Notes: generated from the sequence alone by a model not told the origin. A stretch of 44,313 bases of DNA from CAZQYC01 sp964597495 (GCA_964597495.1 CAZQYC010000028.1:1-44313), one strand, 5' to 3'. Positions 28,962 to 38,105 are shown, numbered from the stretch's first letter. Made by a program: numbers and translations.

Positions 28962-30838
28962 GATACTCGCTCCGCTAAATGAGCTGCCGTGGGAACACGA
29001 TTCAATTCGCTAACATGCGCATCCGGACCGAGGCTCATTGCTTCGCACGTCCTATCGTTTATTGCATTGCTCGGCGCTAAGCCGGAGGCAAGCGAAGACG
29101 CCACTGCGCCACCTAGGCCATGTCCCGCTTCTTGGCGTGCGCAAAGTTGTTGAAAGGCCGACAAGACGGTGTCGGCATTCGGCGCTTTGCTTTGGCCGGT
29201 AGCGAGTTGCACCAGCCGCTCGACGACCAGCGACCACACGGCGGGATGCGCAAGACTATCGCCCAGCAATGCGGCGTTCGCGTAGCGCTGTGCGACGACA
29301 CTGCTGAGGGCGGCGAATACGGCGGTTTGCCGCGCGAGCTCGAAGAGTTCGGGCTCGCCGCGCTGCCAGTCGTTAGGGGAGAGTGCGGCTACGCGTTCAC
29401 GCAACGTTTTGAGCGTCTGGCTCAATAGCGCGAAGCGTGCGTTATCAGCGGCGGTGGTCGCTGCATGCCGAGTGGCCCAATCGAGAGCGCTTTCGGCGGC
29501 GTGACTGAGCATGTCATCGCCGCCGCTTGAGATGCTCAGTCCTTGCCAGTCGAATGTCGGCAGCTCGGCGTCATCCCGTAGCAAAGCGCACAGGGTATGC
29601 CATGCCGACGAGGTGCGTTCGCCAGCGCGTGCATGCACGGCACGCATCTGAAAGGAGAGTCCATAGAGATTGACGACGGTGCTGCCGTCGAACAACCCGA
29701 TCAGCAGGTTGTCGCGCAGCATCTTTTGGAACATGCCGTCCGCATGTGCACCGCGGAGATAGTAGCGAGCGCCCATGACGGCGGACAATTTTTTGTAAGC
29801 GTCTTCCGCGAGCATCGGTGCCAGCGATTTGACGAAGGCGGAATGTACGCTGGCCTGTCCTGGCGAGTGTTGCAGGCAGCGCAGCACGGCGTTGCTTAAG
29901 CAGTCGATGAGGAGTGCGTCGACCCATGCTTCGCAAAGTGATCGTTGCGCTTGCGGAATGTCCGCGACGGTTTTGCCGTAGAGTTGGCGGCCTTGCATGA
30001 ACGCAAGCGTGATGTTCAACCCGGCCTCAAGAGCTCCCAATGACAGTGCACCGCACAGCGTGCGCGACAGCTGGAGTCCCTTGAGAACGATCTCGAAACC
30101 TTCGCCTTCCGCGCCGATGCGCGCGGATTCGGGTAGAGATGCCTCGTTCAGTTTAAGACCGCTGATGTCCGCGCCCCGAACGCCAAGCGTTTCGCACTTC
30201 GGCAGGCACCGGTAAGCCTCGGCAGGCAATTCGTTCTTGTCCAGAAGAAACAAGGAGAATCCGCGCGAGCCGCCTGCCTGTTTCGTGCGCGTATAGAGCG
30301 TGACCCAGCGATTGCGGCTGATGCCGTTGACGAGCCATTTTTCGCCGGTGATTCGATAGCCGTCCGTGGTGCGTTGGGCTGCGGTCATCATCGAGAGCAA
30401 ATCGCCGCCATGCTCGCGTTCCGTCAGTGCAAGCGACACGCGATCGCCGGCGAGCACCGGCGCGGCCAGCCGCGCCTGCTGTTCGGCGGAACCTGCAATC
30501 CAAATGCACATGGAGCCGAGAAAACTGACTGCATGAGAGATGGAGACGCTGAGATCGCGCGTCGAGGCTACGCGGAGCAAGGCGTTGAGCGTTTCGAAGT
30601 TCGACAGCTTTCCGCCTTGTGAGACGGGCACGTAGTATCGTGCCAGTCCCCAGGCGTTGAGCGAATCCAGCGCAGCGCGCGGATAGCGCTGTGCTTCGTC
30701 CTCGTCGACGCGCTGCGCATAGCTGAACAATCCATTGCGATCGCTAGGCGAGCCAAGCCAGTCATCGAGATAGTGGGCAAGCTTCGATGAATTTGCGGCC
30801 GCTTGTGCCGCGTGTTTCGTTGTCGGCAAGGCACTCAC
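28958..30838 (-). CDS. Acyl-CoA dehydrogenase-like flavoenzyme, probably acting on acyl-ACP
   Basis: 626 residues, longer than the ~380-400 of ordinary acyl-CoA dehydrogenases because of a ~200-residue C-terminal helical extension. The FAD-fold signatures are present: LALTEREHGGDL, ITGEKWLVNG, SRTLCGALSLG, and a C-terminal-helix region LIGLFDGSTVVNLYG. At the position where the classical catalytic base stands (EGT/EGS), this protein has Asp384 (FDGS). In FAAL-linked clusters such enzymes typically desaturate the carrier-bound acyl chain at C2-C3. That substrate is inferred from the neighbours: it overlaps FAAL (GTGA) on one side and the ACP (ATGA) on the other. GTG is the start codon. Confidence 0.9.
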   Translation of the reverse strand: MSALPTTKHAAQAAANSSKLAHYLDDWLGSPSDRNGLFSYAQRVDEDEAQRYPRAALDSLNAWGLARYYVPVSQGGKLSNFETLNALLRVASTRDLSVSISHAVSFLGSMCIWIAGSAEQQARLAAPVLAGDRVSLALTEREHGGDLLSMMTAAQRTTDGYRITGEKWLVNGISRNRWVTLYTRTKQAGGSRGFSLFLLDKNELPAEAYRCLPKCETLGVRGADISGLKLNEASLPESARIGAEGEGFEIVLKGLQLSRTLCGALSLGALEAGLNITLAFMQGRQLYGKTVADIPQAQRSLCEAWVDALLIDCLSNAVLRCLQHSPGQASVHSAFVKSLAPMLAEDAYKKLSAVMGARYYLRGAHADGMFQKMLRDNLLIGLFDGSTVVNLYGLSFQMRAVHARAGERTSSAWHTLCALLRDDAELPTFDWQGLSISSGGDDMLSHAAESALDWATRHAATTAADNARFALLSQTLKTLRERVAALSPNDWQRGEPELFELARQTAVFAALSSVVAQRYANAALLGDSLAHPAVWSLVVERLVQLATGQSKAPNADTVLSAFQQLCARQEAGHGLGGAVASSLASGLAPSNAINDRTCEAMSLGPDAHVSELNRVPTAAHLAERVS

Positions 30839-32604
30839 GGCACGACCTCGCCGGCCGTGCTTCGCGGCGCTCGTGCAGGCTCGATGGCGAGCGTGAGTTG
30901 CCCGGCCAGATAGAGCTCGCGACAGCGGCCGCGTTGCACCTTGCCGCTGCTGGTCTTCGGTAACGTACCGGGCCGGATCAATACGATGTCGGCCAGAAAC
31001 AATTCGTGCTTTTCCAGTACCGACTGGCGGATGATCCCGACGAGTGCGGCGGCATTTATCTTGTGCAGCTGCGTCCGTTCGATTTCAGCCACTGCAACCG
31101 CTCGCTCACCGCGCTCGTCGTCGATGCCGATCACGGCGATGCCATTGCGCATCACCGCTGCGTCGCACGCTTCGATGCTTTGCTCGATGTCGTTCGGGTA
31201 GTAATTGGTGCCGCGAATGATGAGCAAGTCTTTACAGCGGCCGGTCACATAGAGCTCGCCGTCGGAAAGGTAGCCGAGGTCACCGGTGCGCAAGTACGGT
31301 CCATGCATCTCGGGCACGGTGGTCGCCGCGAACGTTTGCAAAGTTATATCCGGCTTCTGCCAGTACCCTTTGCCGACATGGGCGCCGGCTACCCATATTT
31401 CTCCCACTTCGCGTTCTCCGCAAAGAGTGCGCTTGTTCGGAGTGACAATGGTCACTGTGCAGCCGGGCAGCGCGCGTCCGCAGCTCACGATGGGTAAAGC
31501 TTCCACGGAGGTAGTGGAGGATGCAGCGGAGTTCGGTGCAACGATGTCGGGACGTCCCGCGGATAACGAAGACCGCGTCACCCATTCGACGCGGTCGCCG
31601 GCATCGGCGGTGCCGCCGGTCACGATCAGTGTCGTTTCGGCCATGCCGTAACAGGGATAGGAAGCGGCGCGACGAAAGCCGCTCACTGCGAAATGTTTGC
31701 TGAAACGCTCGAGTGTGGCGGCGCGCACCGGTTCCGCGCCGTTGAAAGCAACCCGCCAGCGCGACAGATCGAGTTCAGCCGCCTGTTCGGCGGTGATGCG
31801 ATCGACGCAGAGATCGAAAGAAAAATTCGGGCCGCCGCTCATCTGCGCGCCGAACTTCGAGATGGCCGCCAGCCAGCGCCGCGGACTCTGCAGGAAGAAC
31901 GCCGGCGCCATGAAGACGCACTGCGCGCCAAGCCACACCGCGTGCAGCATGTTCCCGATCAGTCCCATATCATGAAAGATCGGCAGCCACGTGACGATGA
32001 GGGAGTCGCCCGTCGTACGCATGCCCGCTTGTTGCATCTTTGCGTTTTCGATCAAGTTACGATGGGTGACGACGACCCCTTTGGGCTGTCCGGTGGATCC
32101 TGAGGTGTATTGCAGGAATGCCGTGGTGTCGCCGTCGACGGTGGTGGGACGCCAGCGATGCGTATCGGTTTTCTCCACGGTATCGCTGCATACCATCGTG
32201 AGCGCGCGCAGGGCAGGGGAGGTCTCCAAAGCATGGCGCATCTCGTGCAACTGACGCGTGGTCGTCATGGCGAGCTCTGCGCCGCTGTCGGCTACGATGG
32301 TTTCCAAGCGCGCGTTGTGTTTGCTGTTGCGGGGCGGGAATACCGGGACGGCAATCATCTTCGCGTAGAGACAGGCGAAGAAGGCCACCATGTAGTCGAT
32401 GCACGACGGATACAGCAACAATACGCGGTCGCCTTCCTTGCCGTGCGTTTGCAGCACGGCCGCAACGCTTTGCGCTCGATCACGGAGACCTGCGTAAGTG
32501 AGCGTCTCGCCGATCTCCTCGCCGCCTTCGAGGTAGATATAGGCGTCTTGTGCGCCACGTAACGCGGCGTGTCGTTCCAACACGGCTAAATAAGTATCCA
32601 GCAT
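30835..32604 (-). CDS. Fatty acyl-AMP ligase (FAAL)
   Basis: 589 residues of the adenylate-forming superfamily: P-loop-like YTSGSTGQPKGV, the FAAL/FACL-type LPIFHDMGLIGN, and GRCKDLLIIRGTNYYPNDIE near the hinge. The length and the early LLYPSCIDYMVAFFACLYAKMIAVPVFPP region fit FAALs that pass the acyl-AMP to a carrier protein rather than to CoA. ATG 32604 stands seven bases after GAGGA. A GTG six bases upstream is an equal alternative. It heads the biosynthetic half of the operon, 70 bases after the outer-membrane barrel gene, and has no lux-type dyad of its own, so it is probably transcribed from the exporter promoter. Confidence 0.94.
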   Translation of the reverse strand: MLDTYLAVLERHAALRGAQDAYIYLEGGEEIGETLTYAGLRDRAQSVAAVLQTHGKEGDRVLLLYPSCIDYMVAFFACLYAKMIAVPVFPPRNSKHNARLETIVADSGAELAMTTTRQLHEMRHALETSPALRALTMVCSDTVEKTDTHRWRPTTVDGDTTAFLQYTSGSTGQPKGVVVTHRNLIENAKMQQAGMRTTGDSLIVTWLPIFHDMGLIGNMLHAVWLGAQCVFMAPAFFLQSPRRWLAAISKFGAQMSGGPNFSFDLCVDRITAEQAAELDLSRWRVAFNGAEPVRAATLERFSKHFAVSGFRRAASYPCYGMAETTLIVTGGTADAGDRVEWVTRSSLSAGRPDIVAPNSAASSTTSVEALPIVSCGRALPGCTVTIVTPNKRTLCGEREVGEIWVAGAHVGKGYWQKPDITLQTFAATTVPEMHGPYLRTGDLGYLSDGELYVTGRCKDLLIIRGTNYYPNDIEQSIEACDAAVMRNGIAVIGIDDERGERAVAVAEIERTQLHKINAAALVGIIRQSVLEKHELFLADIVLIRPGTLPKTSSGKVQRGRCRELYLAGQLTLAIEPARAPRSTAGEVVP

Positions 32605-32674
32605 AGTCACGTCCTCTCCTAATCTTCCTGGCCTTGCGCTTGCAGATTCGCTCCGCTGATTGCCATCTCCTGCT

Positions 32675-33952
32675 TCAGAAGCTGCCGACCATTCGGTACT
32701 CGAAAAATATCGTTCGATTGCGTTTCAGCTGACCGAAGTAACTGTCGTCCGGCCCGCTGTAGTACTCGGCACCGAGATACGCCTTCTGCCTGTCGTTAAC
32801 CGCATAACTCAGCAGCGGCCTCACCAAACTGTTATGGGTATTGATGTTGAAAATACCGAGCAGCTCCGCATTCAAAGTCTCGTTGAACCAGTTTTTCGCA
32901 ATCCGCGCCGTCGCGCCGTATTCGGTGCGGCGGCTCTGGCCAAACAACACGGCGTTTTGAATTCGCGCCACGCGTTCGAGCGGATCTAGGGTCGCATTCG
33001 GGTCGTGCCAGTTCGGCGTGTGATGCACTACGGCTTGCAGGTTGACATTCCAGTTGTCGAAGCTCCGATCGCCGCCGCCCACGAAGAACACGTACGGCTG
33101 AAATATCGGCCGCACTTCGCTGTCATCGGAATGGATATAAGCGATCTCTGCGCGTAAACCCACTTTCCCGATCGACTTCGCCACATCGCCGCCAGCGCCC
33201 CAGATCCGTGGATACCAGTGAAGAAACGTTGGGCCCGCTGCATCCACCCCAAGCGGGGCGGTGAGCGGTAAAGTGAACAGGCCACGATAGATCGACGCAG
33301 ACCCTTCAAGGTCTTCGCCGACGTAGCTGTAACGCAGACCCGTCTGTAAATCAGTCCATTCGGCGTCGTTCTCTTCTTCTATACGTACACCCGGCGGTAT
33401 GGGCAGGCGAGTAGGTCTGAAACTCGATTGCACGACGATTTGCAGGACCTGCTGGGCGGTGATGCCGAAATCCGCGCGGATCGCGGCGATCGAGAGGCGT
33501 TGATCTTCCTCGAGCGGCAGCATCACGACGTAGTCGTGCGGCGTAAAGAAGTCCGTCGGATTGATGCCGTCGGCGCGACCCCAGGCGATGCGCTGCTGTC
33601 CGATTCGCAAATCGAGATGTTCGCTGTGATTCAGCCAATACGCATTCAGCAATTCGCCGAGTGCGGCGGAATCCGTGCGTGCGACGCCGTATACGCCGCC
33701 GCGTGCGTTTAGTTCGAAACGGTTCGCGTCCGACAATTCGAAACGTACTTTGAATTCGCCTATCGAGTTGGCGAATCCCGTGCGCTCGTCCAGCGTACGC
33801 GCACTATGGAAGTAACCGAGACGCAGCGTCGCGGTCGCATCGAAGCGAGTATCGTCGCCCGTTGAGGCGCGCGATGGATCGGCCCAGATCGACAAGGCTG
33901 CCACTGCCATTGTCCTTCGCCACTTCGCGTTGCTAGTCACGTTGCTGGCCAC
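32675..33952 (-). CDS. Outer-membrane beta-barrel, DUF1302-like, of the export set
   Basis: 425 residues. A signal-like start (TMAVAALSIWADPSRA) is followed by alternating-hydrophobicity strands and a terminal Phe (YRMVGSF), the usual C-terminal signature of outer-membrane barrels. The block RIGQQRIAWGRADGINPTDFFTPHDY is typical of DUF1302-type proteins found next to MMPL exporters. GTG start, one base after the LolA-like gene stop. It is likely the outer-membrane partner of the exporter. Direct evidence for a channel role is lacking. Confidence 0.85.
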   Translation of the reverse strand: MASNVTSNAKWRRTMAVAALSIWADPSRASTGDDTRFDATATLRLGYFHSARTLDERTGFANSIGEFKVRFELSDANRFELNARGGVYGVARTDSAALGELLNAYWLNHSEHLDLRIGQQRIAWGRADGINPTDFFTPHDYVVMLPLEEDQRLSIAAIRADFGITAQQVLQIVVQSSFRPTRLPIPPGVRIEEENDAEWTDLQTGLRYSYVGEDLEGSASIYRGLFTLPLTAPLGVDAAGPTFLHWYPRIWGAGGDVAKSIGKVGLRAEIAYIHSDDSEVRPIFQPYVFFVGGGDRSFDNWNVNLQAVVHHTPNWHDPNATLDPLERVARIQNAVLFGQSRRTEYGATARIAKNWFNETLNAELLGIFNINTHNSLVRPLLSYAVNDRQKAYLGAEYYSGPDDSYFGQLKRNRTIFFEYRMVGSF

Positions 33953-33953
33953 G

Positions 33954-34763
33954 TTATTGGCGCTCCAACGAGCGGACGTCGAATTGCCGTTCGGTCAAGT
34001 CGCGGGCTAAATCGACGCGGTCGAAGTTATAGAGAGTGCGATGCGCGGTTTGGTGATTCACCATCTCCCGGCGTATCGGCAGCCAGCGTTGCTTGTCGCT
34101 CTCCATTAATTTGTGCTCTCGGCTGGTTTGGGTTTTCAACAGGCGGCCCGTGGTGTCGTAGAAAACTACTTTCCGTTCCAGAAAGTCGGACTTATCGATC
34201 CAGCTGGTTTTGCGCGCATAGCCGCTGTCGCTCTTGATTTGCTCGCTTACCGGCGTCGATTCGATGACGTAGCAATCGGCGCCGTCGATCGCTTCGCTAC
34301 CGGTCACTGCGTGCCGGTATTGCGCCACCGGCGGCGGCAGCACGTCGCCGTATGAAAAGTCGGTACCGAAGAAGCTGTCGTGTTTGTTGTTGGCGGCCAG
34401 TCGGCGGCTTTTTCCGAGCGCAGGTAAATACACCCAAAGATCGTCTTCCGCGTTGCTGTGCTCGCTTTGCAGGAAGGCCGTGCCTTTGATGTCGCCGGGG
34501 GCCGTGAAGGTCAGCATGACTTGCGAATCAACGCCGTTGTCTTTGAGCCGTGCGCGCATTGCCAGTTTTCGAACGCGTTCCTTGCCCTTCTCGTTGACGA
34601 GCACCATGGTCACGTCGCCGACGAAGGCGCTGATCTTTCCTGCACTGAAATTGCGCTGCATGATTTCAGTGGCGCTCAAATCCGTCGCACGCGCCGGCGC
34701 GATCGCCGGTGGTGCAACTATCGACGCAATCAGCGCTGCAATAGGGATCGAGGCGGCGCGCAT
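33954..34763 (-). CDS. LolA-like outer-membrane lipoprotein-sorting family protein (periplasmic)
   Basis: 269 residues. Signal peptide about 1-26 (AALIASIVAPPAIAPARA). The mature protein has the features of the LolA-like family that accompanies MMPL transporters: an ATEIMQRN start, MLTFTAPGDIKGTAFLQSEH, LWVYLPALGKSRRLA, and SFFGTDFSYGDVLPP. These proteins have an open hydrophobic barrel and are thought to shuttle lipidic cargo across the periplasm. The ATG overlaps the MMPL stop as TAATG. Together with its two neighbours it would form an inner-membrane, periplasm and outer-membrane route for the cluster's product. Confidence 0.87.
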   Translation of the reverse strand: MRAASIPIAALIASIVAPPAIAPARATDLSATEIMQRNFSAGKISAFVGDVTMVLVNEKGKERVRKLAMRARLKDNGVDSQVMLTFTAPGDIKGTAFLQSEHSNAEDDLWVYLPALGKSRRLAANNKHDSFFGTDFSYGDVLPPPVAQYRHAVTGSEAIDGADCYVIESTPVSEQIKSDSGYARKTSWIDKSDFLERKVVFYDTTGRLLKTQTSREHKLMESDKQRWLPIRREMVNHQTAHRTLYNFDRVDLARDLTERQFDVRSLERQ

Positions 34764-37189
34764 TAGTGAGTTCGGGTCAGCATGTCGGTGGGAATGTCCG
34801 CGTTCGCGTCTTCGGCCTCTCTGCCTCGTCCTACGATGAACCGCGGCTTGACCACGGCGACTACGGCGCGCAGGAAGAGCAGTGACAGCACCGCGCTGAT
34901 CGCCATTGTCGTCATCATGGTGGCGGCTAGGCGCGGATAGAACTTGAAGTCCGACACCAGCAGCGCGGCATAGCCGCCGGCGATCGACAGGGCGACCACC
35001 AGCACGGCTTTACCCGAGGTGACCAGCGATGCGGTTAAAGCCCGGTTTAAATCGCCATGGCGGCGAAATTCTTCGCGCAAACGGAACAGCATGTAAATTT
35101 CATAGTCGGCTCCGAGGCCCGTCACCATCGCGGTAGTGGTCGCGGTTCCCATGTCCAACGTCAAGCCCAGCCAACCCATCAGACCTAGATTGGCCGCTAC
35201 GATGGTTGCCAGCGGAATCACCACCATGAGTCCCCCGACCATCGATCGCAGCGCCAGACTCGCCAGCACGACCACCACCACCGCCATCTGCGCGATGTTG
35301 CTGATCTTGGTGCTCGTCAGCGATTCGTTGATCGCCACGGTTTGCGGAAGACCACCGCCGATGCGCACGTCGACTCCCGGAGGGAAGGATGCCTTGATGA
35401 CCGGCAGCGCTTTTTCGTACAGCTCCTGCGCATAGGCGGTGCTATCGGTTTTCAGATAAGTCCAGATCACCGCTTTGGCATAGTCGTTGTCGACCAAGTT
35501 GTCGAAATCTTGCGGATCGCCGGAGCTGCTATAGAGCAGCAGGTACTGCGAAATGAGATTGCGATCGGTAGGGACGAAATCGAATTCGATTTTGTCTTCG
35601 TGCATGGCGCGATGCATGCGACGGATCAAATCCGAGAGCGATTGCGTTTTGCCAACGCCAGGCTGCGCCTCGAGGAAGGTCTGGAGTTTGGCCATGCCTT
35701 CGAGCACGCGCGGGTCCTTGATGCCATCGGCGCTCTTGCCGTCGATCAAGAAGAAAATCGACGAGGTGCCGCCGAACTTGTCGTTGAGGATGGCATCTTC
35801 ATGGCGCGCCTGTCCTTCCTCCGAGTTGTATTGACGGACGCTGTTATCGACGCGCAACTTGAGCGTGCCAAGAGCGGTGATGCCTACGATGGCGATTGAT
35901 GCCACGATGATGGTGGTGGAGGCGCCGGGACGAGTGAACCAATCACCGATCCGTTTGAGGGCGCGATCGACAAAGGTCTCGGCTATGTTGGCGGCACGCT
36001 TCGGCGGAGGCAGAACGGCGCGCAAAGCCGGCGTGAAGGTCAGTTCGATGATGAGCGAGCTCAATACACCGGCGCCCGCGAAGACGGCGAAGTGACGGAT
36101 CATCGCGACGTCCGAAACCAGCAGCGATAAGAAGGCGATCGTGGAAATCAAGCCAGCAGTCAGCATCACCGCGCCGATTCGCTGCAGCGATTCCGTAACG
36201 GCTTGGCGATTCGCTGCGCGTCTATCTATAGTTCCGGCTATAGCTCCGGTGATGACACCCCCTGCGTTCACCAACCGTCCGTACTCTTCGTAGTAGCGCT
36301 TGAGAATCTGTACCGAGTGTCCGGTTGCGACAGCCATGATCAGAATCGGCGTCGTCGTGTTGAGCGCGTCGAGATGGATGCCGAGCAGCGCCATGATGCC
36401 GAGCCCCCACAGCACCGACAAGATTCCGGTGACCATGGGCAGCAGCATGCCTTGCACGCTGCGGAAGGCCAGCAATTGCACGGTCATGATAATTAGGAAG
36501 GCGATGCCGAAGTACATGGGCATTTTTTGCATCGCGAATTCGAAGTTCGCCGCCCACACCGGTTGACCGCCCATGAGGATATCGACGCTGTCGTCCTTCT
36601 CACGGTCGGCAATGGTCCGTATTTTTTCGTAGAGCGGTGCATAGGCGGCGTTCTCCGGCGGAATGCGGAAGTCGGCAATGATTGCCGCTGCCTTGCCGTC
36701 GGGAGACACCAACGCATTGAGATAAATCGGATTGTGCGCAATCGCGTCTTTGAGGCGTGCGACGTCGGCGGCGGATTTCGGCATGGGCTCGAGCACTTGC
36801 CGCACGGACATGCCGTCGGCCGTGCCGCGAATGTCTTTGACGCGTTTTGCGGCGAGACTCACGATGTTCGTTTTGACGGCTTCGGGCAATGCTTCTATCC
36901 CCGCCTGGATGCGGCCGATTTTTTCCAATATCTCCGGCCGATAGACGTCACCTTGTTTGGCGACGATTCCTACCACGGTAAAGTTTCTTCCCCCGAAAGA
37001 ATTTTCGAGTTCATGCGTGGTTTGGATATAAGGGTGGTTTTGCGGGGCCCATAGATCCGGGTCGTTGTCGAGCTTCAGACCGGTGAGGCGCGAAGCGAGG
37101 AATCCGGTGATCAACAGTGCAAGCAACAACGTCGGCCATCGGTAGCGAACGACAGCCTTTGCATAAAGTGCGATCGGATCGTGTGACAT
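34763..37189 (-). CDS. RND/MMPL-family exporter
   Basis: 808 residues from ATG 37189, which follows AGGA at nine bases. An earlier in-frame start at 37279 would add 30 polar residues and overlap the regulatory region. The layout is typical of MMPL/RND proteins: helix 1 (YRWPTLLLALLITGFLASRL), a large periplasmic domain, helices 2-6, helix 7 (TTIIVASIAIVGITALGTL), a second periplasmic domain and helices 8-12. GLGADYEIYMLFRLREE lies in the helix 10-11 region. MMPL proteins export lipids and polyketides made by FAAL/PKS systems. It is the first gene of the ~20 kb operon, with a lux-type dyad 113 bases upstream. Confidence 0.93.
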   Translation of the reverse strand: MSHDPIALYAKAVVRYRWPTLLLALLITGFLASRLTGLKLDNDPDLWAPQNHPYIQTTHELENSFGGRNFTVVGIVAKQGDVYRPEILEKIGRIQAGIEALPEAVKTNIVSLAAKRVKDIRGTADGMSVRQVLEPMPKSAADVARLKDAIAHNPIYLNALVSPDGKAAAIIADFRIPPENAAYAPLYEKIRTIADREKDDSVDILMGGQPVWAANFEFAMQKMPMYFGIAFLIIMTVQLLAFRSVQGMLLPMVTGILSVLWGLGIMALLGIHLDALNTTTPILIMAVATGHSVQILKRYYEEYGRLVNAGGVITGAIAGTIDRRAANRQAVTESLQRIGAVMLTAGLISTIAFLSLLVSDVAMIRHFAVFAGAGVLSSLIIELTFTPALRAVLPPPKRAANIAETFVDRALKRIGDWFTRPGASTTIIVASIAIVGITALGTLKLRVDNSVRQYNSEEGQARHEDAILNDKFGGTSSIFFLIDGKSADGIKDPRVLEGMAKLQTFLEAQPGVGKTQSLSDLIRRMHRAMHEDKIEFDFVPTDRNLISQYLLLYSSSGDPQDFDNLVDNDYAKAVIWTYLKTDSTAYAQELYEKALPVIKASFPPGVDVRIGGGLPQTVAINESLTSTKISNIAQMAVVVVVLASLALRSMVGGLMVVIPLATIVAANLGLMGWLGLTLDMGTATTTAMVTGLGADYEIYMLFRLREEFRRHGDLNRALTASLVTSGKAVLVVALSIAGGYAALLVSDFKFYPRLAATMMTTMAISAVLSLLFLRAVVAVVKPRFIVGRGREAEDANADIPTDMLTRTH

Positions 37190-37301
37190 GATTTGATTTC
37201 CTACTGAAGAGACGGCGGGCGCGGCGAGAGAAGTTGCATCCGTACTTTGGGTAGCGGAATTGCGGGGGCGGAATTGCACACGGTGAGCGTGTGGCGAGTA
37301 A

Positions 37302-37317
37302 CTGGAAACTCTGTCAG
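37302..37317 (-). promoter_or_regulatory. Candidate lux box of the exporter/biosynthesis operon
   Basis: CTGGAAACTCTGTCAG fits CT-N12-AG, the core form of LuxR-type operators. With its flanks it shares AACTGGAAAC...CAGG with the dyad before luxI. Its near edge is 113 bases before the MMPL start codon. Binding by the local LuxR is inferred. Confidence 0.6.
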
Positions 37318-37533
37318 GTGTGCGCGTGGCGTCGAAGAAATTCCGAATCGACGGTCGTCATCGCTGTCGCTATCCGGCAACGTCGATTGCGTCGGCAGTT
37401 GAAATGTCGCCGCTCGCCGCGCGCACTGCGCGTTTTTCGAGCGTTGCAAGAACGTCGCGTTGCGTGTTGGTGCGCCATCGAAAGCGGATTCGACGGATAC
37501 GCGCGATGGATCGGAGGACACCGAGATGTTACG

Positions 37534-37561
37534 AAAAAAAAGAACGACAGTTCGCTTTTTT
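37534..37561 (-). terminator. Possible bidirectional terminator downstream of rsaM
   Basis: A run of eight A, then GAAC-GACA-GTTC, then GC and six T. On the minus strand this reads as a short hairpin followed by T, about 100 bases after the rsaM stop. The stem is short, so confidence is low. Confidence 0.35.
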
Positions 37562-37655
37562 ATCGCTTACTACTCTGTGCAACCCAGTTTCGCGATTTAA
37601 GTTTGGCGATAATTCTTGCCGCGCTTGCAACGAACGGATTCGGTCATCTTTTAAC

Positions 37656-38105
37656 TTAGCTCTTATGGCCGACGCGCTGCTGCCTGAATTGGGCAATAAT
37701 GTTGGTTATCGAGACTTCGCGCCACGGCAATATCTCAATCCATTCGAGAATATGAATTCTGCTCACCAAAGGAGACTCTATGCAGCCGCGATCGCCGATC
37801 AACTGAATGTTGGTTCGAATCTCCGTAGGATCGAGAACCACGATTACGTCGCGAACGACGCACCAATCCCAGCTAACGGAGATTTTCCGGTCGCGCCAAG
37901 CGCCTATCCATTCGGTGTAGCCGGTGATCTCGTTATCGGCCGCCAACGGCCCGATGTTCTTGGAAGTCCCAATCGAGAGATCTAAAGCCGATGCGGCATG
38001 ATGGATTTGTAATGTTGGGAGCGCAGACTGAGGCAGCCGTACATAGTCGTCCGGTGCCCGAAGGTAGTCCGGTGCCCCAGGGTTGAGGGCCATAGAGTCT
38101 CGCAT
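37656..38105 (-). CDS. rsaM: RsaM-family (DUF4902) quorum-sensing regulator
   Basis: 149 residues. The block GYTEW...ISVSWDW...LDPTEIRTNIQLIGDRG matches my knowledge of the RsaM/TofM family. These are small proteins encoded beside luxI/luxR pairs in Burkholderia, Pseudomonas and Acinetobacter that damp acyl-homoserine-lactone signalling. The position, divergent from luxR, fits. The start is uncertain: ATG 38105 or 38093, neither with a strong ribosome site. The N-terminal part holds a short in-frame tandem duplication (APDYLR, APDDYVR; DNA about 38046-38078). The dyad at 38159-38174 lies about 53 bases before the start. It may negatively regulate luxI and the cluster. Confidence 0.86.
   Translation of the reverse strand: MRDSMALNPGAPDYLRAPDDYVRLPQSALPTLQIHHAASALDLSIGTSKNIGPLAADNEITGYTEWIGAWRDRKISVSWDWCVVRDVIVVLDPTEIRTNIQLIGDRGCIESPLVSRIHILEWIEILPWREVSITNIIAQFRQQRVGHKS

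Larger units (their letters stand above)
37190..37655. other. Intergenic region between exporter operon and rsaM
   Basis: 466 bases with no credible gene. It holds the lux-type dyad at 37302-37317, the presumed exporter-operon promoter, and an A-run/short hairpin/T-run (37534-37561) that could terminate rsaM transcription. Confidence 0.6.

Noticed and set aside
32605..32674. Separate lux box before FAAL
   Set aside because: CTGGCCTTGCGCTTGCAG has two bases too many between the half sites for CT-N12-AG, and the gene is 70 bases behind its neighbour in an operon.
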